DNA from: Penium margaritaceum
Lineage: Eukaryota; Streptophyta; Zygnematophyceae; Desmidiales; Peniaceae
Direction: 5' to 3'
Assembly: GCA_023375785.1 (NCBI GenBank)
Contig: SZWC01025718.1
Span: forward strand, 12,111 to 34,191
Length of the DNA: 22,081 bases
The notes beneath the pieces were generated by a model, which saw only the letters and a list, made by a program, of their open reading frames with translations, was not told the origin of the DNA and searched no databases. Both the position numbers and the translations under genes were made by a program. Below are positions 1 to 7,988 of this stretch, in pieces (position 1 is the stretch's first letter; each line of letters starts with the position of its first letter).

Positions 1-540
1 GACGACAGGCGGCGGACTACCCGTCTGGAGCTGACCGACCACTGTCCCAGAGCCCCAGATGTCACCGGGACTCCTTGCTGTGTCTTCTACGTCTTGCAGG
101 CGCCTTTCGGCGGACTGGGCATGAGGCCCATTTGCATGTTTTTGCATTATATACTCGCTGTCAGTCGATGGATGCATGCATGTGACCAGTCGTTGCGTGC
201 GTCTTTTGATTCTGCACGTCTAGGTTCAGACGGCGTAGGATTCTGACATGTGTGCGCAGAGTTACGGCCAAAACAGTGGTTTTGGGCCGGTTTTAGGACA
301 GCTCTTGGACTGCCGCGTGCGACACCCGCCGTGCGCCGCGGCAGGGATTTATGCCTTGGACCTGTCAGTTGTCATTTCTCTCTGCAAATGCTATGTTGAA
401 GCATTCTGACACTTGGACTTGTGTCTCCTAGCCAAACCCTTGCTGTTGTGTGTACGACCTGTGATTGTCGTCACCGTCTGACTAGGCACTGACGCCCGGT
501 CAGCGGCCGTGTTGCTAGGAAGCTTCTATGCACTTTCTCA
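1..540 (+). repeat. Inverted, 5'-truncated copia LTR (solo or 3' LTR)
   Basis: This stretch is the reverse complement of the LTRs at 838-1476 and 7989-8623, and they can be aligned along nearly its whole length. Anchors include GTTGCTAGGAAGCTTC at 510-525, matching GAAGCTTCCTAGCAAC in the other copy, and CCAGAGCCCC at 48-57. The LTR reads left to right and ends in CA at 540. Its first 100 or so bases lie outside the window. What follows 540 is not a tRNA-Met primer-binding site, so this is a 3' LTR of an element lying to the left, or a solo LTR, and not a 5' LTR. It is visibly more diverged from the two element LTRs than they are from each other. A TATATA string at 148-153 is found only in this copy. 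Confidence 0.85.
130..182 (+). promoter_or_regulatory. Octamer-like plus RY motif pair in the inverted LTR
   Basis: ATTTGCAT (130-137) lies 45 bases, start to start, from CATGCATG (175-182). CATGCATG is the RY/Sph core bound by plant B3-domain factors. The same pair is conserved in both LTRs of the minus-strand element at nearly the same spacing. A regulatory role is inferred from conservation alone. Confidence 0.4.
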
Positions 541-837
541 ATAACTCCCTACTCCACTCTTGTCCCCTTCCACATTACGGAGGATGTCAACCAAAAAGAA
601 GCTGGATGTACCTCCTCCTCTTCCTCAACACAGGTGATGCCAAAAGACTGATATCTTCTCGCATGGTTATTTCTGCATGTAAATGGAACAAAATGGTCTA
701 CAATCCTCGCATCTTGGGAACGTATGCTCCCGACCTACGGATGTGTCTCGAATTGTAGTCCTCTAGCTATGTACCTGTGGGCTGGGGTCACAACACTACT
801 ACGAAGCTCGATTTCAGACAAAAGTAGTGGCGAGATG
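541..837. other. Spacer between two facing copia LTRs, nothing recognised
   Basis: About 297 bp separates the inverted LTR (ending at 540) from the 3' LTR of the minus-strand copia (starting at 838). A 76-codon plus-strand open frame begins in the LTR edge and runs to 758, but I recognise no domain in it. The spacer is probably the original insertion-site DNA of both elements. Confidence 0.5.
833..837. repeat. Target-site duplication candidate, left copy
   Basis: AGATG abuts the terminal TG of the LTR at 838. The base pairs at the other end of the element (8624-8628) are AGTTG, a 4 of 5 match. A 5-bp duplication is normal for copia integrase, and one mismatch is acceptable for an element this decayed. 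Confidence 0.5.
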
Positions 838-1476
838 TGAGAAGATGCAAGGAAGCTTCCTAGCAACACTCCCGTTGACTAGGCGTCAATGCCTGATCAG
901 ATGGTGACGACAGTCACAAGTTGTGCACGCAACGGCAAGAGTTTGGCTAGGGGACACAAGGCAAAGTGTTTGAATTCTTCAATAGCATATGCAGAGAGAG
1001 ATAACAAATGACAGGTCCATGGCATAAATACCTGCCGCGGTGCACAGCAGGTGTCGCACGCGACGGTCCAAGAGCTGTCCTGAAACCGGCCCAAAACCAC
1101 TGTTTTGGCCATAGCTCTGCGCACACATGTCAGAATGCTACGCCGTCTGAACCTAGACGTGCAGAATCACAAGACGAACGCTACAACTGGTCACATGCAT
1201 GCATCCATCATCATAAGGTGGACACGCAAATCAGGCTAAAACATGCAAATCAGGCTCATGGCCAGTCCACCGAGAAACTCCTACAAGCTGCAGAAAAAAA
1301 GCGAGAAGTCCCAGCAGTGTCCGGGGCTCTGGAACAGTAGTCAGTCAGCTCCGAGCTGGTAGTCCGCCGCCACTTGTCGCACTGGTGTCACCAGGGCCCG
1401 CCTCAGGGATCTGCACGAGTATGGACACGGCCGAGTGGCTACGGTAGACTGTACAAGAACGTCACAAATCACAGCA
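838..1476 (-). repeat. 3' LTR of the minus-strand copia element
   Basis: This 639-bp LTR aligns along its whole length with 7989-8623. The two ends share TGAGAAGATG at the plus-strand left edge and AATCACA followed by a CA dinucleotide at the right edge, so on the coding strand the LTR starts TGCTGTGAT and ends CTTCTCA. The LTR could also end 3 bp earlier, at 1473. The longer version is preferred because it gives a better target-site match. It carries a local duplication absent from the other copy: ACGCAAATCAGGCT at 1224-1237 repeated as ATGCAAATCAGGCT at 1243-1256. A TATA-like TATTTATG lies on the minus strand at 1023-1030. The 110-codon open frame at 1008-1340 is a by-product of the LTR. 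Confidence 0.92.
1194..1250. promoter_or_regulatory. RY plus octamer-like motif pair in the 3' LTR
   Basis: CATGCATG (1194-1201) is followed by ATGCAAAT (1243-1250), 49 bases start to start. An extra imperfect octamer (CGCAAAT) sits in the duplicated unit at 1224-1237. The pair is conserved in the other two LTRs of the window. The role is inferred, not shown. Confidence 0.4.
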
Positions 1477-1577
1477 CTCACCCATGACCGGATGGCACGC
1501 ATGTCCATACACGTGCAGCACCGGAACAAGTACGATAGTGTGTGTAAACAAATATGACACGGACATACATCCCACAC

Positions 1578-2090
1578 TCAACCACTCTCAGGCATGGGGC
1601 GAAGCCCAATAGAACGAATGGCCACCAGGAACTTTCCACGAGCTAGTGCCTTTGTCAAGAAATCAGCACGCTGCATGTCAGTGCCAATCCACATGACAAA
1701 GATCATGTGTCGCTCCACCAGATCACGCACAAAGTGATGCTCAACCGCAATGTGCTTCGTGTGAGCATGAAAGACACCGTAGTTCTCAGCAATGGCAAGA
1801 GCACTCTAGTTATCGCAACGAAGCAGAATGGCAGGTACTGACTGACCAAGCTCAAGAAACAGGCGCTGCAACCATACCACCTCAGCAGCCCTTGCACCCA
1901 AAGTAACGTACTCGGCCTCCGACGAGCTACGTACAATGCAGCCCTGCTTCCCGTTATGCCAAGATAGAGCGATACCGGCGAGCAGGAACACGTAGCCCGT
2001 ACGGCTGCGTCCATCTGGGCTCTAGGCCCAGTCGCTGTCTGTGTAGCCGTCAAGGACCGTCGAACACTACAGACAAAAGTAGAGTCCAAG
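1578..2090 (-). pseudogene. Copia RNase H domain remnant (C-terminus of pol)
   Basis: This is the last domain of the pol polyprotein; it degrades the RNA of the RNA/DNA hybrid during reverse transcription. In one minus-strand frame the hallmarks appear in order: GYTDSDWA, SWHNGKQ, SSSEAEYVTLGA, WLQRLFLELG, LRCDN, then HTKHI and the C-terminal ADFLTKAL. This order and spacing match copia RNase H. The conserved Asp, Glu and Asp positions are still readable. The frame is broken by TAG stops at 2067, 2022 and 1806. The last of these replaces the residue after CDN, which is usually Gln in this family. The natural terminator is the TGA at 1578, about 100 bp from the 3' LTR. Shifted frames across this region are shadows. 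Confidence 0.88.
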
Positions 2091-3090
2091 GTACTGCGTG
2101 GAGACCACGTACAGCACCACTCTCACAACAGCGTGAAGGGCTGTAGCACATGGAGTCTGCGAAAACTAAGCGAGGAGGTTGACGGCGAAAGCGATGTCAA
2201 GACGTGTGGTAGTGGCCAGGTACATCAAAGATGTGATGAGATGGAGGTACAAGGTCACGTCCACTGTCTCCCCCAGCTGTGTGGGATCATCCACCTTTAG
2301 GGCATCTTGCCCATCAGGTATAATAGGTGTGGAAGTGTTGGGCACTCCACCAAGGAGATTGCTGAAACGCTCCCCCACGACTCGTGCGTATCGAGCCTGA
2401 TGCAGCAACAGTGTCCGACGCCTGCGATCTCGAACAATCTCCATACCAAGAAACACCAATGCAGGAATGAGGTCCTTGACCCTGTAGGCAATCTGAAGGA
2501 CAGCCTTAGCCTCCTTTGCCAGCTCCAGGGATGGAGACGCGATCAGAAGGTCATCGACATAGACCAGGATGGTAGTGAACCATTCCGATGTCGGTAGGAT
2601 GAAGAGAGAGGAATCTGCCTTGCTCGGTACATATCCCGCACGAGTCAAAGTACCGGTGATCTCCCAGTTCCAACACCGCGGAGACTGCTTGAGGCCATCC
2701 AAGGACTTGCGCTAACGCCAGACTTTGTCACCGTCCTCAAAGCCTAGTGGTTGAGCCACATAAATATCCTCATCCAGAGAGTCATGGAGGAACGCATTGT
2801 TCACATCCATCCGGTGTAGTTCCCAGTCATACTGAGCCACTACACCAAACAGTGCTCGAGCTGAGGTCATGCCGCCGAAAGGGGCAAAGGTGTCAGTGTA
2901 ATGGTCACCCTCAATCTCAGAGTACCCCTTGACGACCAAGCGGGTATTGTAGCGTTCTAGTGAGCTATCCGGCTTCACTTTCTTGCGAAAGACCCATTTG
3001 ACCTGAATAGCCTTCCTCCCTGGCGGAAGGTGGAAAAGCTTGTAGACTCTATGCTCTCAGATAGTGCGAAGCTCATCCTCACAGGCGGCG
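2091..3090 (-). pseudogene. Copia reverse transcriptase domain remnant
   Basis: This domain would copy the element RNA into cDNA inside the virus-like particle. Readable motifs in one frame are KWVFRKK, TRLVVKGYS, TDTFAPF, MDVNNAFLHDSLDE with IYVAQPLGFE, GLKQSPRCW, then the catalytic YVDDLLIASPS near 2570, FLGMEI and TRLDIAFAV. Both aspartates of YVDD are intact, as is the first catalytic Asp in MDVNNAF. Stops interrupt the frame at 3093 (TAG, just upstream), 3057 (TGA), 2712 (TAG, just before the GLKQSPR block) and 2166 (TAG). The usual Tyr of the YGLKQ motif is Asp. The domain is continuous with RNase H in the same frame. Confidence 0.9.
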
Positions 3091-3930
3091 CGCTAAGTGT
3101 CAGCATCTTGTGATGAGAGAGCTTCCCGCAGGGTGCCCGGGTCGCGCGCCATAGAGGAAGAGCTCTGTGTGGCAAGGGCACACGCCACAGTACTAGGCCT
3201 GACCACCACAAGATCAGTTGCTACATCACAAGCGATATGGAACTCGCGAGTGATGAGATTGTGCCCTACGGGGAATACTGGATGTACCTTAGTGAGCTCA
3301 GTGACGACACTCAGGCCTAGGGCCTTTGTGCCGGAGTGACCACTCGCGATGCTGCGAGGGTGGCGCCTAGGTGCAGGGCCCGACGCTCGCACAGCTCCAG
3401 AATCCAGTGGTCAAAGACGGCCACCGGGCTCACGGGAGTAACCGGAGCTCGAGGGGTGCACTTGAAGCTCAGGGACAGGCACCACCACAACTGGTGGGTA
3501 CTGAGGCAAAGCAGGTGATGTCGTGCAAGGAGATGCGTGTTTGGGGGACACGGGGCTAGGTGTGATGGCAGGAGCAGACAAGACTCGACCTGACACAGAG
3601 GCAGGAGTTCCAAGAGGAGCAGATACGGGAGTAGGCGAGAGTGGACCAGACACAGAAATAGGAGTGCCAGCAGACGCAGGTACTGGCCCAGACATAGGCG
3701 CAGGAACAGAAGCAAGGGCACTTGTAGGACGTGAAATTGGCTGTACGGGCGAGGTCTCTGGACCGACGGCGATGATCACCAGGTCATCAAGGGTCGGAGA
3801 CCGAGAGGTGACGGGGGCTCGAACGGATACATCTGCCTGGTGAGAGATGCTCGTTGGCGTAGAAGTCTCCCCCATCCATCGAGAACCCTCAAAGGTAGGA
3901 ACATGTGTGGCGGAGAGTGCCATGATCAAA
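3091..3930 (-). pseudogene. Pol linker between integrase and RT, low-complexity Pro/Ser/Val-rich
   Basis: This is a spacer in the same frame as integrase and RT, made largely of short Pro-Ser-Val-Thr-rich repeats at about 3500-3760. Copia polyproteins normally have a variable, disordered segment here, so the lack of a named domain is expected. It contains a TGA stop at 3411 and a TAG at 3093. The repeated GCAGGAGTGCC-like units on the plus strand explain the long shadow frames on both strands. Confidence 0.65.
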
Positions 3931-4823
3931 GTCAGGTCAAGATAGGTGAGAGACACGAAAAAGGGCGTGTCGCGTGACTCAATGACACGACAACGAGTAG
4001 GGTCCCAGAAGCGCCAGGCCTTCGACCATGGGGAAATGCCTATGAAGGCACACAAACGGCCCTGAAGTGAGACCTTGGACCCCTGCTGGTCCTCAGTGTA
4101 CCACACGAAGGCCACGGATCCCCATACGCGAGCGAGACAAAGGTTAGCACGGTGTCCAAACCAGAGCTCATACGGTGTAATATGGTTCGGAAGCAGACCG
4201 TGCGGGAGGCGGTTTTAGACCCAAGTCATGTAGGCAAAACCCTCAAAGACAAAGGACTCAAGGAGACCACACTCAGACCGCATAGCGCGAATCGCATCCT
4301 CCACGGTGCGGTTCTAGCGCTCGGAAACACCGTTTTTCAGAGGGGTAGCAGGAGCAGAGACCTGGTGAAAAATCCCGTGCTTAGCAAAGAACTCGTCCAT
4401 CTCTCCAAGGAACACACCGCCGCGATCCGAGCGGAAAATGTGAAGCGTGTAACGGGACTGATGCTTAGCCGTCACTAGCCAAAGTCAAACCGCAATGGCG
4501 GCATCACTCTTCTAACGCAGGCTGTAGACCCACGGTATCCGGGTAAAGTCGTCAGTTAGAGTCAGAACATACCAGCCCCGATCAGGTAAGGACTCGCCTG
4601 GAAGAGGACCGAGAAGGTCTGAATGAACTAGCTCGAGAGGCCGAAGCGCTCGGGAACGAGAGTTAGGGTAGGTGCATCGATGCATCTTCCCCTGAGCGTA
4701 AAAGAGACAGTCGGTCTTGGGTGGCTTCTCGAATGAAGCCGCGTCAAGACCGAGAGCTGGCTGTGTCCGAATGAGCTTCGACATAGTATTGGAGTCCACG
4801 TGACACAGACGGCGATGAAGCAA
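3931..4823 (-). pseudogene. Copia integrase remnant (GAG-pre-integrase zinc finger plus DDE core)
   Basis: The integrase joins element cDNA into host DNA. The N-terminal zinc finger is LHRRLCH followed by DCLFYAQGK. The last zinc ligand, normally Cys, is Tyr, so metal binding should be lost. The catalytic core shows LVHSDLLGP (first Asp), LTLTDDFTR (second Asp), FRSDRGG, the GIFHQVSAPATP block and NGVSER (catalytic Glu), so the DDE triad is readable. Further on come NRLPHGLLPNHITPYELW and GRLCAFIG, typical of copia. In-frame stops are at 4512 (TAG), 4485 (TGA), 4314 (TAG, inside the NGVSER-NR block) and 4215 (TAA). The domain shares a frame with RT but not with protease, because of a frameshift near 4920-4945. 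Confidence 0.88.
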
Positions 4824-4945
4824 CCGCTGGTGTTCCAGACACAGAACACTAGTGACAAAGACCCGACCGGAGGAGGAATGGGAGAGAAGGGAGGAGGTCT
4901 GAGAGACGCGATACAGATTCTAAAGATAAAGGCACGAAAGATAAC

Positions 4946-5488
4946 GCTACATATATCAGTAGCAGTCACAGTCGCTGAGTCTGCGCTATGCTCCACAGAG
5001 AGGCCCATCAGTGTACAGGCATGCAAAAACAGCATGCTAAGCTTAAGATCAGGCACAAACAACACGTCAGAAAGGTACAAGGGGCCAGACAGACCGTCGA
5101 AGCATACAACCCCAGCACCATGGACTGGCAAGGACTCACCAAAGCCTGTACAGACGGAACAGACAGATGTGACAGGACCAAGAACAATAAAATCACTACA
5201 ACAACATGTCATGTGATGAGTGGCACCAGAATCGATGATCCAAGTGCCACCGGAGTCACGACTGGTGGACGTCACTTTACAACGGGCAATGGAATACTTG
5301 GTATCAAAGGGACGCTGAGCCGTTAGTGGGGAGGAACGATGTAGGGCACAAAGATGAGACTCATGAACCCAATCGATGCAGTTAGGTCCATCATCATCAC
5401 ATGCTGATTCTGCTCCCTCACACGCATCGTCACGCGTCACAGGAACGGATGGACAGACAGTCAGTGGACCACCCAACGATGACAACAC
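4946..5488 (-). pseudogene. Copia aspartic protease remnant
   Basis: This is the retroviral-type aspartic protease that would process the Gag-Pol polyprotein. The active-site motif WIIDSGATHHMT is intact at about 5212-5243 (Asp at about 5231-5233). It is followed by the conserved downstream block LSDVLFVPDLKLSMLFLHA, which copia proteases carry as a V-L-x-V-P-x-L-K segment. The domain is in the same frame as gag, separated from it by one TAG at 5501. It is out of frame with integrase, because a small indel near 4920-4945 shifts the frame. The sequence downstream of the indel in this frame is meaningless. Confidence 0.85.
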
Positions 5489-5500
5489 ATTCGCACCTCC

Positions 5501-6845
5501 CTAAAAGCGGAGCGGTGGAAGGTGTCGGAGCTCGGCGATGGTGGGGTCGTGTGGGTCTGGATCACTACTACTCACCCGTGAGGAAGCGAGAACAGCTGTA
5601 GTCGTAGCCGCCACGCGTCCGGAGGATGGCGAGGATGACATACTAGACGTGGAAAGGAGGGCTTGTGCAGCCAGGAGCCCATGCATAATTCGCGCCCAAT
5701 CGACCGGCTGCTGGCACTCGGTGTAGCAATGGGCACCTCCAAAGCTGTAGCAGTGAACAGACGGTCCACTGCTACCACCGGATGACGATTGCTGTGGACC
5801 TGATCCACGCTTCCCCTTTTTCTTCTTTCCGTGAGCTGCTGTTGCAACATCCCATGTCTGAGTGGTTGTAGGCGGGGCCGAAGAGGAGGAAGAACAAGAG
5901 GCAGTGATGGAGGATGAAGAAGGATATTGCAGGAGGGAAGATGGTGGTGAGACAACAACTGTTGCATCAAGAGAAGTCTCCCGATGGACCACGGCTGCCT
6001 CGCGGACTGAAGTTACATGGAGGAAGAGCTGATGCGCCCAGGGGAGGAGTTGTAGAGTGGCTAAAAAGGGCTCGAGGACAGCGTCGCTGTACCGTCTGAA
6101 GATGTCAGTGTACTCAAGGTGAACTCCGAGCATCATCGTTCGAAGCGCCCACAGCAGTGTGCCTCCTAAGGTCCCAAGGCGCATGAAGATGCGCATAGCG
6201 CGTCACCAGTAATCAACTCCAGGCTCTGCAGGCCCCTGACGGAGAGAGTGGAAGGCACGAATGTGTGCTGTATGAGTGGCATGCGTCTCTGCGGCCAGTA
6301 GGGATAAGGCCAGATCCCAACCTCCCCGTGGATCGACGTTGGTGCCTGTGCCGGCCTCGCCAAGGAAGGGGCGGAAATCAACAACGGTCTCGCGTGGCAT
6401 GGCATAGAGGAGTTCATGCATCGCCCTGGCTGCTGTCTGCACCTGTGCTGGGACTGTAGGTTGATACGGGTTATGGTAGTAGGCCCATACTCCCTCTGAA
6501 GTAGCCCAAACCTGAAACAGGATCTCCCAGTAGTTGAAGCCGTCCTCACAAATGTACCGTGGAGGTGGTGTCTCAAAGTCCTTGGGTTGCCGCTCTGTGG
6601 GAAGAGCAACCGCAGGCCGAGGAGAACATGAGACAGGGAAGACTCCTGCAAGGGGAATCCCCGGGATAGTCGGGTGACGATCGTATCGAAGGAAACCGAG
6701 GAGATCGGGGGCCCGTCTGCAGCTGACGGAGGCGCTCCTGAAGAACACAAATCTCATGATCCGGGGAGTCGCCAATGATGCATGGCATGAATGGATCACC
6801 ATCCAGGAGGTGAGGAGGTGGTGGGTCAGGTCTAGCTCCTATCAC
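5501..6845 (-). pseudogene. Copia gag remnant
   Basis: Gag forms the virus-like particle and binds element RNA. The likely start is the ATG at 6845, opening MIGARPDPPPPHLLDGDPF. A frameshift at about 6640-6740 moves the reading to the frame of EDGFNYWEILFQVWATSEGV, which resembles the N-Y-x-x-W core of copia Gag. A TGA at 6203 (after VDYW) and a TAG at 5501 break the frame. Near the C-terminus a basic KKKKGKR stretch precedes a damaged zinc knuckle, CYSFGGAHCYTEC. The second Cys of the C-x2-C-x4-H-x4-C motif is Phe, and one residue is missing before the His. The Ser-rich, low-complexity tail is usual for Gag. Exact start and frameshift positions are approximate. Confidence 0.75.
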
Positions 6846-7224
6846 GGGTGCCTAAGTCGATTGCTGTGTAGAGACCGGGACGCCGGCAGCTCCCTCGAAA
6901 ACCTACTGTGGGACCGTGGACTGGGCACGTAGAAGCTCAGTCAGCGTGCAAAGGCCTCAGTCTCCTCCCATTGTAGGCGATGCATCTCATCCTGCTGGCT
7001 CCGCGGGTCCTCAATGGCCTGCGATCGTGGGCTCAGGATCCTTGAGGAAGAGGAGGAGGGATCACTTGTCCCCTCCCCCTTGTAGTCACACGAGTTCATG
7101 TCGCCTCCGAGTATGGGTCGACATGTCAAGTTTGTCCGATTACAAAAGCGTCAGCGTTTCTCGAGGAGTTGAGACACAGGCAACTATTTCTTGCCCGGCC
7201 CAAAATTTGGCTAAGTATGGTGCA

Positions 7225-7295
7225 GACGTCAGCAGGTGGTTGCTGACGTCATCACGACCTGATGACATCAGCAGGCAAAAATGATGATGTCAGCT
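7225..7295. promoter_or_regulatory. Cluster of four TGACGTCA-like (bZIP-type) half-palindromes
   Basis: GACGTCAGCAG at 7225, TGCTGACGTCATC at 7241 (containing the full TGACGTCA palindrome at 7244-7251), GATGACATCAGCAG at 7261 and GATGATGTCAGC at 7283 follow one another within about 70 bp, in alternating orientation. TGACGTCA is a known core for plant TGA/bZIP factors. Whether they act as an enhancer or just form hairpins cannot be told from sequence. Confidence 0.45.
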
Positions 7296-7389
7296 TGACT
7301 CCCCCTCTTGCATTTTTTTTGTGTTTTCTCTTGCGCTTCTGCACGTGCATACAGCCACTCTGCGGCGGCTGTGCGGAAGCTGTGTAGTA

Positions 7390-7960
7390 GCTTCCGCTCA
7401 GCTGCTGCTGAAGGTGTGTTTTCAGTTGTAGTAGTAGCTACGTGGCTGTGTGTGCAGCAGTGGTAGCAGCGGCTGCGTAATGGTGTTGCTGCTGCTGCGT
7501 GCTACGACTGCTGCTTGTTGCCACCGCCACGTGTTGCTGCTGTTACCGCTACTGCACTACTGTTGTTGCAGCTGCTACTCCTCTGCTTCTACCGTCGCAG
7601 CTGCCGCTGCTATTGCTGCTCTGCTATTGTTGTCGCTGCTGCTGCTCTGCTCTGCCGCCGCTGCTGCTGATGCGCTACTATTGTTGCGGCTGCCGTTGCG
7701 GTTGCGGACGGCGGCTACACTCGTTGCAGCCGCCACGTAATGATGTAGCTGCTACTACAACGCTGCTGCTGCCGCTGCTGCTGCTGCTGCTCTGCTACTA
7801 TGTTGCTGCTGGCATAGTGGCAACACCGCTACTACGGTCTCACGTGATGGGAGTGGGCTGCGTCGACAGCAACCGGCTGTCTTCGATAGGGTCCAGTGGA
7901 TCTGCTACAGCGGTGACTCTCATTACTGCTACTCTACTATGTCTGTGCTACGCAGCTCAG
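7390..7960. repeat. CTG/GCC-rich trinucleotide low-complexity tract
   Basis: This is a long stretch of imperfect GCTGCTGCT and GCCGCTGCT triplets on the plus strand, which is CAG/AGC-rich in the element's own RNA. The triplets are interrupted often (CTACTA, GTTGTT), so no long perfect array remains. On the element's coding strand the tract is broken by stops in the frames examined, so it is not a poly-Gln coding segment. Confidence 0.8.
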
Positions 7961-7977
7961 TGAGAACTATCTCATTT

Positions 7978-7988
7978 CTCTGATACCA
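7978..7988 (-). other. Primer-binding site for initiator tRNA-Met
   Basis: The minus strand reads TGGTATCAGAG immediately after the terminal CA of the 5' LTR, with no gap. It is complementary to the 3' end (CTCTGATACCA) of plant initiator tRNA-Met, the standard primer of plant copia elements. Its position fixes the inner border of the 5' LTR at 7989. Confidence 0.93.

Larger units (their letters stand above)
6846..7977 (-). other. Untranslated leader of the copia element
   Basis: About 1.1 kb lies between the primer-binding site and the first gag ATG. It includes a CTG/CAG-type trinucleotide-rich half (7390-7960) and a cluster of TGACGTCA-like motifs (7225-7295). No minus-strand frame in it is long enough or motif-bearing enough to call a gene. 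The two long plus-strand frames (7450-7740 and 7499-7963) are Leu/Cys-rich translations of the triplet repeat. Confidence 0.7.

Noticed and set aside
1703..2089. 128-codon minus-strand frame
   Set aside because: It is shifted relative to the frame that contains GYTDSDWA, SSSEAEYV and ADFLTKAL, and shows no motif itself.
3523..3843. 106-codon plus-strand frame rich in Gly/Thr/Asp
   Set aside because: It is the antisense of the repetitive Pro/Ser-rich pol linker of the copia element.
1578..4823. TAG read as glutamine (variant nuclear code)
   Set aside because: TGA stops, a TAG where Trp is expected (3093), frameshifts elsewhere and lost zinc ligands fit decay better. It is kept only as an alternative in the findings.
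7450..7963. Plus-strand frames of 96 and 154 codons, Leu/Cys/Ala-rich
   Set aside because: They are translations of the CTG/GCC triplet tract in the copia leader, on the antisense strand of the element, with no domain.
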